Positions 15,603 through 20,947 of a DNA stretch of 22,571 nt are shown here, piece by piece. Position 1 is the stretch's first letter; each line of letters starts with the position of its first letter. The translations under genes were made by a program, and so were the position numbers. This DNA is from an uncultured bacterium (GTDB lineage Bacteria; Bacteroidota; Bacteroidia; Bacteroidales; Marinifilaceae). The stretch covers positions 1 through 22,571 of the forward strand of contig CAJMQA010000015.1 of assembly GCA_905215395.1 (NCBI GenBank), in the 5' to 3' direction. A model generated the notes under the pieces. It ran no database searches, had not been told where the DNA came from, and was given only the letters and a program-made list of their open reading frames with translations.

Positions 15603-15730
15603 AAATGTTTGTTTGGATTAAAAACTAATAAAACGGACATTATCCTTGTCGGGAATACAAGGAGCGAAAAGAAAAAAAATAAAAATCAGGAATAATGTAC
15701 CGTACTAAAATCCAAACAGTTACAAAATAG
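15603..15730 (-). promoter_or_regulatory. Leader of the susC operon with nested complementary segments
   Basis: Read on the reverse strand, three pairs of complementary segments are nested. The outer pair is TGTTTGGATT (15718-15709) with AATCCAAACA (15619-15610), 10 bp; the second half lies only 7 nt before the start codon. The middle pair is ACATTATTCC (15698-15689) with GGATAATGT (15645-15637), 9 bp with one bulge. The inner pair is CCTTGT (15662-15657) with ACAAGG (15649-15644), sharing two bases with the middle pair. Together they could fold the 5' UTR so that the region before the ATG is paired. A near -7 sequence, TATTTTG (15729-15723), lies just upstream but has no matching -33 box. 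Confidence 0.4.
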
Positions 15731-16002
15731 AGATGAAGCTTGATTTATTTATATGATTGTTGCTTCTATGACCAGAAAATCGTCCGTTTTCTTTGGTCTG
15801 AAACAGATTGACAGATAGTGATTTGTGAATTTTATTTTAGGGCATGTTTTGTATTTTTATATTTTAAAATCCGTAAACTATTTTCATCTTTTCTTCACAT
15901 AAAACACTTCAGAGAGAAAAGAGAATGACAGCAAACGGAAAAAATATAAATATTTACAGAATAATGTGTAGAAATGCTAGAGGGATGGGGGAATAGAAAA
16001 AT
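15731..16002. other. Non-coding AT-rich spacer between the susC leader and lolA
   Basis: I see no credible gene here in either strand. It holds one imperfect inverted repeat (GACCAGAAAA at 15770-15779 with TTTTCTTTGGTC at 15787-15798, two bases bulged) that could be an operator for the susC operon. No good TAnnTTTG promoter with a paired TTTG box was found. Because lolA ends here and susC starts to the left, both on the reverse strand, any susC promoter should lie in this stretch or in the leader. Confidence 0.5.
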
Positions 16003-16027
16003 AAAAAAGGCCTTTAAGGCCTTTTTT
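16003..16027 (-). terminator. Intrinsic terminator of lolA
   Basis: GGCC (16009-16012) pairs with GGCC (16018-16021), extended by A6/T6 flanks to a near-perfect palindrome (AAAAAAGGCCTT and AAGGCCTTTTTT). On the reverse strand a T run follows the stem. The structure reaches into the lolA stop codon (16026-16028). Confidence 0.8.
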
Positions 16028-16655
16028 ATCTCAAATCGATGACTTCAACTTTCGGGTATTTGGCCGTATCGAATTTAAAAAATGAATCGGCCGGGGCAGT
16101 GATCTGTTTGATATTTTTAATCGTAATAGTGATATCATTACCGTCTTTTCCAAAAGAGGTTACTTTTTGAATGGTGGAAGTTGACGGGGTAACCCAGATT
16201 CCGATTTTTGTAAAATTCCGGCTTTTATCTGTAGGAAGCAGTTCTATATATGCTGTTCCGTTAGTATTGCTTATTAACTTCTGTATAAAACCTTTGTTGT
16301 GAATGTTGAAAAGAGTGGTAGGATTTAGCATTTCCTCTTCTTCTTCGTTCGGGTTTTTAATATTTACCTCTTGTACTTCAGGCATGTATGTATAAATATT
16401 TTTACCATCGAAGTAATTTTCGGTGTCCATCAGGTTTAATTTATACATATTTCCTTTCATCCAGGCTTTACCTTCATGGGTTTCGTTGATGTTTTCGGCT
16501 TTATTTTCCATGGCTAGGGTGAAATCAACTTCAGCTGCAGGATAAGCTTTGAATTTAGCGGAGGCTTTATCCAGAATTGTTTTTGCTTGGGGATCGTTTT
16601 GTGCAAAGACGATACCTGCTGCAAAGATGAATAAGAGTGTAGTGATGTATCTCAT
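16026..16655 (-). CDS. lolA: LolA-family outer-membrane lipoprotein carrier
   Basis: LolA carries lipoproteins across the periplasm from the inner-membrane LolCDE release complex to the outer membrane. The 209-residue product has a clear signal peptide (YITTLLFIFAAGIVFAQ, cleavage about residue 18). The mature part follows the LolA beta pattern: ILDKASAKFKAYPAAEVDFT, GKAWMKGNMYKLNLMDTENY, then YFDGKNIYTYMPEVQEVNI, a common LolA core 'yDGkt.W.Y.p...eV'. An acidic stretch EEEEEMLNP follows and is typical of Bacteroidota members. In many Bacteroidales genomes lolA follows ftsK; here ftsK is absent and the gene stands alone, divergent from cdaA, with its own promoter and terminator. At least six lipoproteins encoded in this window could be its cargo. 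Confidence 0.9.
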   Translation of the reverse strand: MRYITTLLFIFAAGIVFAQNDPQAKTILDKASAKFKAYPAAEVDFTLAMENKAENINETHEGKAWMKGNMYKLNLMDTENYFDGKNIYTYMPEVQEVNIKNPNEEEEEMLNPTTLFNIHNKGFIQKLISNTNGTAYIELLPTDKSRNFTKIGIWVTPSTSTIQKVTSFGKDGNDITITIKNIKQITAPADSFFKFDTAKYPKVEVIDLR

Positions 16656-16709
16656 AATAATTTATTTAAAGATCAGTAATAAATGATTTCCCTTGAGGAT
16701 TTATCTCTG

Positions 16710-16741
16710 CAAAGATAAATAATGTGCGGTATATTCTGAAA
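16710..16741 (-). promoter_or_regulatory. Promoter of lolA
   Basis: On the reverse strand TATCTTTG (16717-16710) matches the -7 consensus exactly, and TTTC (16741-16738), one base from TTTG, lies 20 nt further upstream. Transcription would start near 16704, leaving a leader of about 48 nt. It overlaps the expected upstream region of the divergent cdaA promoter. Confidence 0.6.
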
Positions 16742-16748
16742 TTTTATT

Positions 16749-16756
16749 TAGTTTTG
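16749..16756 (+). promoter_or_regulatory. -7 element of the cdaA promoter
   Basis: TAGTTTTG matches TAnnTTTG exactly and lies 25 nt before the cdaA ATG. No TTTG occurs at the ideal -33 distance; TGTG at 16723-16726 is the nearest candidate with a 22-nt spacer. Confidence 0.45.
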
Positions 16757-16781
16757 TGATACGAATAAAGTATAAGAATCT

Positions 16782-17567
16782 ATGTTATTATTTATAAAGC
16801 TCGGTTTTTTTGATATTCTGGATATTCTGATTGTAGCTCTTATTTTTTATCAGGTTTACCGTTTGGTAAAAGGTACGGCGGCAATTAATATTTTTGCGGG
16901 CATTTTTACTTTTTATTTAGCGTGGTTATTGGTCCGGGCTTTTAATATGGAACTGATTTCTTCCATTTTAGGACAATTTATCGGAATGGGAGTGATTGCT
17001 TTGTTGATTGTGTTTCAGCAGGAAGTGCGGCGCTTTTTGCTTTTAGTGGGAAGTAAGTACAATCTGCAGAATATTTTTAATCTGGAGAAATTTTTTGCTA
17101 AACCGGGAATCAAAGAGGATGTGTCTGATGCCATTGTGGAAGCCTGTGTGAATTTTTCTGCCACTAAAACAGGTGCTTTGATTGTGTTTCAGCAAAATAC
17201 TGAGTTATATAATTATGCCCAGACCGGTGTGATCATAAAAGCCAGGGTTTCCAGTGAATTGATAGAGAATATTTTTTTCAAGAATACGCCTTTACATGAC
17301 GGAGCTGTTATTATCAGTGAAAATAAATTATTGGCAGCCCGTTGTATTTTGCCTGTTTCTGACCGCCGGGATATTCCCGGGAGTATGGGATTACGCCATC
17401 GGGCAGCCTTGGGATTAAGTTCGGGGAGTGATGCCTATGTGGTCGTGGTAAGTGAAGAAACCGGGAAAATCACTTTTTTTAAGGATGGAAATTATAAGGT
17501 GAGAGTAAGTCCGGAAGAATTAAAAAAATTTCTGAGTAATGATTTCTCGGGATTTGTGACGAAATAG
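16782..17567 (+). CDS. cdaA: Diadenylate cyclase CdaA (c-di-AMP synthase)
   Basis: The enzyme joins two ATP molecules to the second messenger c-di-AMP, which in other bacteria controls potassium transport and osmotic and cell-wall homeostasis. The 261-residue product has three membrane helices (about 10-28, 34-52 and 58-79), a short linker helix, and the cytoplasmic DAC domain (about 105-250). The two catalytic motifs are present: DGA at 173-175 (within TPLHDGAVII) and RHR at 205-207 (within GLRHRAALG). Length and layout fit CdaA (also called DacA), not DisA or CdaS. In Firmicutes the gene is followed by its regulator cdaR and glmM; neither is here, and the gene stands alone between divergent lolA and convergent purC. 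The start MLLFIKLGFFDILDIL is the usual one. Confidence 0.95.
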   Translation: MLLFIKLGFFDILDILIVALIFYQVYRLVKGTAAINIFAGIFTFYLAWLLVRAFNMELISSILGQFIGMGVIALLIVFQQEVRRFLLLVGSKYNLQNIFNLEKFFAKPGIKEDVSDAIVEACVNFSATKTGALIVFQQNTELYNYAQTGVIIKARVSSELIENIFFKNTPLHDGAVIISENKLLAARCILPVSDRRDIPGSMGLRHRAALGLSSGSDAYVVVVSEETGKITFFKDGNYKVRVSPEELKKFLSNDFSGFVTK

Positions 17568-17597
17568 AAAGAGGAACGGTGATCCGTTCCTCTTTTT
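17568..17597. terminator. Bidirectional terminator between cdaA and purC
   Basis: AAAGAGGAACGG (17568-17579) and CCGTTCCTCTTT (17584-17595) form a perfect 12-bp stem with a TGAT loop, followed by two more Ts (17596-17597). With the A-rich left arm it can act for cdaA forward and purC reverse. It begins directly after the cdaA stop and ends 3 nt before the purC stop. Confidence 0.9.
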
Positions 17598-17599
17598 GT

Positions 17600-18544
17600 T
17601 TATACTGTTTTCAGGAAAGCATTGACATTGTCTTCGATACGTTTCAGTACGTTGGTGTTGTCTGCTTTCACAAATTTTTGACCGGTAATTTTTTCGTACA
17701 ATTCAATGTAGCGGTCAGTGATGCCTGCGATTACTTCCGGGGTCATATCAGGGACTTTTTGTCCGGTTTGCCCTTGAAATCCATTGTCCATCAACCATTC
17801 CCGAACAAATTCTTTTGAAAGTTGCTTTTGTTTTTCGCCTCTTGCAAAACGTTCAGCATAGCCATCTGCGTAGAAGTAACGGGAAGAATCGGGAGTATGG
17901 ATTTCGTCAATCAGATAGATTTTGCCGTCTTTTTTTCCGAACTCATATTTAGTATCTACGAGTATCAATCCTTTTTCAGCGGCCATTTCTGTGCCACGCT
18001 GAAATAGGGCATAAGTATATTTTTCCAGCAGTTCATAATCTTCCCGGCTCACCAGGCCTTGGGTGATGATCTCTTCTTTGGAAATATTTTCGTCATGTCC
18101 TTCATCTGCTTTTGTAGTCGGAGTGATAAGCGGAGAGGTGAATTTTTGATTTTCTTTCATGCCCTCAGGTAAGGGAAGGCCACAAAGAGTCCGTTCGCCT
18201 GACTTATAAGCTCTCCATGAACTACCGGTCAGATATCCGCGAATCACCATTTCAACTTTGAAAGGTTCACATTTATGTCCAACAGTAACCATTGGATCCG
18301 GAGTTGCGATTTTCCAGTTCGGAACAATATCCGAAGTCGCATCCAAAAATTTGGCTGCAATTTGATTCAATACCTGTCCTTTATAAGGAATGCCTTTGGG
18401 TAATACCACATCAAATGCTGAAATCCGGTCGGATACCAACATGACAAGATATTCGTCCTTGATGTTGTATACGTCACGCACTTTTCCTTTATATACACTT
18501 TTTTGTCCGGGGAAACAGAAATCTGTTTTTACAATAGCATCCAT
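17600..18544 (-). CDS. purC: SAICAR synthetase (phosphoribosylaminoimidazole-succinocarboxamide synthase)
   Basis: PurC ligates aspartate to CAIR using ATP, giving SAICAR, in de novo purine synthesis. The 314-residue protein is of the longer form common in Bacteroidota. Family motifs are visible: YKGKVRDVYNIKDEYLVMLV with SDRISAFDVVLPKGIPYKG (ATP-binding lobe), HKCEPFKVEMVIRGYLTGSS (signature 1), ITPTTKADEGHDENIS, and LILVDTKYEFGKKDGKIYLI with DEIHTPDSSRY (signature 2, metal and substrate binding). The start MDAIVKTDFCFPG is conserved. It lies 19 nt downstream of phoH on the same strand, a gene pair often seen in Bacteroidales, and ends at a strong terminator. Confidence 0.97.
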   Translation of the reverse strand: MDAIVKTDFCFPGQKSVYKGKVRDVYNIKDEYLVMLVSDRISAFDVVLPKGIPYKGQVLNQIAAKFLDATSDIVPNWKIATPDPMVTVGHKCEPFKVEMVIRGYLTGSSWRAYKSGERTLCGLPLPEGMKENQKFTSPLITPTTKADEGHDENISKEEIITQGLVSREDYELLEKYTYALFQRGTEMAAEKGLILVDTKYEFGKKDGKIYLIDEIHTPDSSRYFYADGYAERFARGEKQKQLSKEFVREWLMDNGFQGQTGQKVPDMTPEVIAGITDRYIELYEKITGQKFVKADNTNVLKRIEDNVNAFLKTV

Positions 18545-18563
18545 ACTTTAAATATTTAATGTT

Positions 18564-19547
18564 CTACTCTTCAAATGTTAAGGGAGATGGGTTTTCATCC
18601 TTGGTTTTAAGTCCTTCGTCGTTGTACGCTTTTACAATTTCTTTTACCAGCCTGTGACGGACAATATCTTCTGAATTAAACTCGACAAAGGCAATTCCTC
18701 TGATGTCTTTCAAAATTTTGAAGGCATGAATTAAACCGGAGTCACTTCGTCTTGGCAAGTCGATTTGACTCATATCCCCCGTGATCACAAATTTAGCACT
18801 GACTCCCATCCGGGTCAGGAACATCTTCAGCTGATTGCGGGTCGTGTTCTGTGCTTCGTCCAGAATAACGAAAGAATCATTTAATGTGCGTCCGCGCATG
18901 TATGCCAGGGGAGCAATCTGTATCACTTCAGTTGTCAGATATTCTTCCAGTTTCTTGGGTGGAATCATATCCGAAAGTGCATCGTACAGGGGTTGTAAAT
19001 AAGGGTCTACTTTCTCTTTCATATCGCCGGGTAAAAATCCGAGACTTTCTCCGGCTTCAACGGCAGGACGGCTCAGTACAATTTTTTTTACTTCCCGGTT
19101 GCGCAAGGCTTTTACTGCCAAGGCAATAGCTGTATAGGTTTTTCCCGAACCTGCCGGACCTGTAGCAAAGAGCAGATCGTTCGTTCTGGCTAACTCCACC
19201 AGTTTACGCTGGTTGGCTGTACGGGCTCGGATAGCTTTACCTGCATTTCCATACAAAATAACTGATTCGGCATCTTCCGGATCGGTAACGACATTGTCCT
19301 CCAGGATAATGCGTTTCAGATTAGCTACCGTTAGCATGTTGTAGCGATGGTAGTGTTCTAACAGAGCTGTGATTTTATTATTTAAAATTTCGATATCATT
19401 GATTTCCCCCTGCATGATGATTTCATCTCCTCGTGCAATGATTTTTAATTTGGGAAAATATTCTTTTAATAGATTAAATTTTGAGTTGTTAACTCCATAA
19501 AAATCAATGGGATCTATATTTCCTATACTTATTCTTTTCTCGATCAT
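18564..19547 (-). CDS. phoH: PhoH-family ATPase (YbeZ-like)
   Basis: PhoH-like proteins are P-loop ATPases linked to RNA metabolism and ribosome maturation; the precise reaction is not settled. The 327-residue product has an N-terminal KH-like region (about 1-70), Walker A GPAGSGKT at 130-137, the PhoH signature LSRPAVEAGESLGFLPGD (158-175), Walker B VILDEAQN (227-234) and a downstream motif TGDMSQIDLP with an arginine pair (RRSDSGL). It also has a C-terminal VRHRLVKEIVKAY. The length is standard for YbeZ. It is the first gene of the phoH-purC operon and diverges from mazG. The usual YbeY partner gene is not adjacent here. ATG 19547 (MIEKRISI) is clear. Confidence 0.94.
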   Translation of the reverse strand: MIEKRISIGNIDPIDFYGVNNSKFNLLKEYFPKLKIIARGDEIIMQGEINDIEILNNKITALLEHYHRYNMLTVANLKRIILEDNVVTDPEDAESVILYGNAGKAIRARTANQRKLVELARTNDLLFATGPAGSGKTYTAIALAVKALRNREVKKIVLSRPAVEAGESLGFLPGDMKEKVDPYLQPLYDALSDMIPPKKLEEYLTTEVIQIAPLAYMRGRTLNDSFVILDEAQNTTRNQLKMFLTRMGVSAKFVITGDMSQIDLPRRSDSGLIHAFKILKDIRGIAFVEFNSEDIVRHRLVKEIVKAYNDEGLKTKDENPSPLTFEE

Positions 19548-19567
19548 GAAACTTCAAATAAATAGCT

Positions 19568-19589
19568 TATTTTTGCAGCTGCAAATTAC
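19568..19589. promoter_or_regulatory. Divergent phoH/mazG promoter region with a 14-bp palindrome
   Basis: TTTGCAGCTGCAAA (19572-19585) is a perfect palindrome. On the forward strand it completes a -7 box TATTTTTG (19568-19575). On the reverse strand its other half completes a one-base-short version (TAATTTG, 19587-19581). The two promoters would thus face each other with overlapping starts. Neither has a TTTG at the -33 distance, so the promoters are tentative; the palindrome is certain. Confidence 0.4.
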
Positions 19590-19616
19590 TAAAAAAACGG
19601 TGAATGATACACGATT

Positions 19617-19652
19617 AACGTTTAAAGATTTTGATTGTTTCAGATAAACGTT
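19617..19652. repeat. 8-bp inverted repeat in the mazG leader
   Basis: AACGTTTA (19617-19624) and TAAACGTT (19645-19652) are exact inverted copies separated by 20 bp, 27 nt before the mazG ATG. It could be an operator or a leader hairpin; AT-rich DNA makes a chance match possible. Confidence 0.3.
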
Positions 19653-19678
19653 TGGTTTGTAGTTTTATAAGATCGGAT

Positions 19679-20473
19679 ATGAAAGATTTGGAGAAAAAAA
19701 AAGCAGCATTTGCAGAATTATTAGAAATTATTGCTACTCTGCGTATCCAGTGTCCCTGGGATAAAAAACAAACCATGGAGTCGCTGAGGGCCTTGTCCAT
19801 TGAAGAGGTTTATGAATTGGGAGATGCTGTATTGGATGGTGATATGGCGGAAGTAAAGAAGGAACTGGGGGATTTATTGATGCATATCGTATTTTATGCT
19901 CAGATAGGGGAGGAACAGCAGGTATTTGATATAGAAGATGTATTGAATGGTATTTGTGAAAAGTTAAAATACAGACATCCTCATATATATGGAGATGTAA
20001 AGGTGGAAAATGCCGAAGAGGTTTTACAGAATTGGGAACAGCTGAAACTGAAAGAAAAAGGACGTAAACATAAAGTATTGGAAGGGGTGCCTATTTCTTT
20101 ACCGGCTTTGGTGAAATCTTACCGTATTCAGGACAAAGCCCGGGGTGTGGGATTTGATTGGCAACGGCGGGAGGACGTTTGGGAAAAAGTGAAAGAGGAA
20201 TTGAAAGAATTTGAGGATGAAGTGGGAAAGGCTGATCAGAAAAGGATGGAAGAGGAATTTGGGGATTGTCTGTTTGCCATGGTGAATGCTGCCCGTTTGT
20301 ATGGTATTAATCCGGAAAATGCTCTGGAAAAAACCAACCGGAAATTTATTGCCCGTTTTGGTTATATAGAAGATAAAGCCAGGGAGGAAGGAAAAAAATT
20401 GCAGGAAATGAGTCTGGAAGAAATGGAAGAATTCTGGCAGGAAGCTAAAAAAGAATTGAAAGAAAATGTCTGA
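19679..20473 (+). CDS. mazG: Nucleoside triphosphate pyrophosphohydrolase MazG
   Basis: MazG hydrolyses NTPs and dNTPs to monophosphate and pyrophosphate, a house-cleaning activity linked to the stringent response. The 264-residue product has the two tandem MazG domains of the E. coli enzyme. The first (about 15-110) has CPWDKKQTMESL followed by EEVYELGDAV and KKELGDLLMHIVFYAQ, the EExxE and ExxD metal-binding motifs. The second (about 150-250) has KVKEELKEFEDEV and EEEFGDCLFAMVNAARLYG with a KTNRKFIARFGYIE end. I chose ATG 19679 (MKDLEKKKAAF) rather than the in-frame TTG at 19631, whose 16 extra residues do not look conserved. It is transcribed away from phoH and probably with the small gene 22 nt downstream. 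Confidence 0.95.
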   Translation: MKDLEKKKAAFAELLEIIATLRIQCPWDKKQTMESLRALSIEEVYELGDAVLDGDMAEVKKELGDLLMHIVFYAQIGEEQQVFDIEDVLNGICEKLKYRHPHIYGDVKVENAEEVLQNWEQLKLKEKGRKHKVLEGVPISLPALVKSYRIQDKARGVGFDWQRREDVWEKVKEELKEFEDEVGKADQKRMEEEFGDCLFAMVNAARLYGINPENALEKTNRKFIARFGYIEDKAREEGKKLQEMSLEEMEEFWQEAKKELKENV

Positions 20474-20495
20474 TTATTTTTGAATTTAATATAGA

Positions 20496-20840
20496 ATGGA
20501 CTTGACGGGAAAATGGAAATATATTGAAAACTATGGATATGGAGTTGCAGAAGGGGAGTTGTATCTGAAGCAGGAAGGGGGGAATTTGTCGGGAAGAATT
20601 GTATTTGCTGATAAACTGGAAGGAGAACGTTCTTATATGATACAGGAATTTTTGCAGGGAAATATAGAGGGATGCAAGGTAAGGCTGGAGGCTATTGAGT
20701 TTGATATCATCCATTCTGATTATCCGATTACTTATGAACTGGACAGTTGGTTCGGGATGTTGGTGGACGAAAATACAATCAAGGGAGTCAGTAAAGATAT
20801 ACAAGGTGTAGAGGGCTATTTTGAGTTTGAACGGATGTAA
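20496..20840 (+). CDS. Small uncharacterised beta-rich protein
   Basis: I do not recognise a named family. The 114-residue protein has no signal peptide or membrane segment, so it is probably cytoplasmic. Its sequence alternates strands and turns (LTGKWKYIENYGYGVAEG, ELYLKQEGGNLSGRIVFAD, KVRLEAIEFDIIHSD), ending VEGYFEFERM. The start resembles small lipocalin-like or avidin-like barrels in which 'L.G.W.......G...L.Q.G..LsG' marks the first strands, but this is a loose likeness. It begins 22 nt after mazG, with no terminator between, and is followed by a terminator, so the two are probably co-transcribed. Many acidic residues give it a low expected pI. Confidence 0.75.
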   Translation: MDLTGKWKYIENYGYGVAEGELYLKQEGGNLSGRIVFADKLEGERSYMIQEFLQGNIEGCKVRLEAIEFDIIHSDYPITYELDSWFGMLVDENTIKGVSKDIQGVEGYFEFERM

Positions 20841-20869
20841 TGTTTAAAAACACATACAGATTTTATTGA

Positions 20870-20896
20870 AAGTTGACGAAAGTCAGCTTTTTTTTT
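20870..20896 (+). terminator. Intrinsic terminator after the mazG operon
   Basis: AAGTTGAC (20870-20877) pairs with GTCAGCTT (20882-20889), 8 bp including one G-U, closed by a GAAA tetraloop and followed by a T run to 20896. It separates the mazG pair from the flavoprotein gene at 20948. Confidence 0.85.
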
Positions 20897-20947
20897 ATTC
20901 TTTTCTTTTATATTGCCTTGGCTATTAATCTAAAACAAATACAGCTT

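Noticed and set aside
19631..19678. TTG start for mazG adding 16 residues
   Set aside because: The ATG at 19679 begins right before the first MazG helix, and the added stretch overlaps the inverted repeat in the leader.
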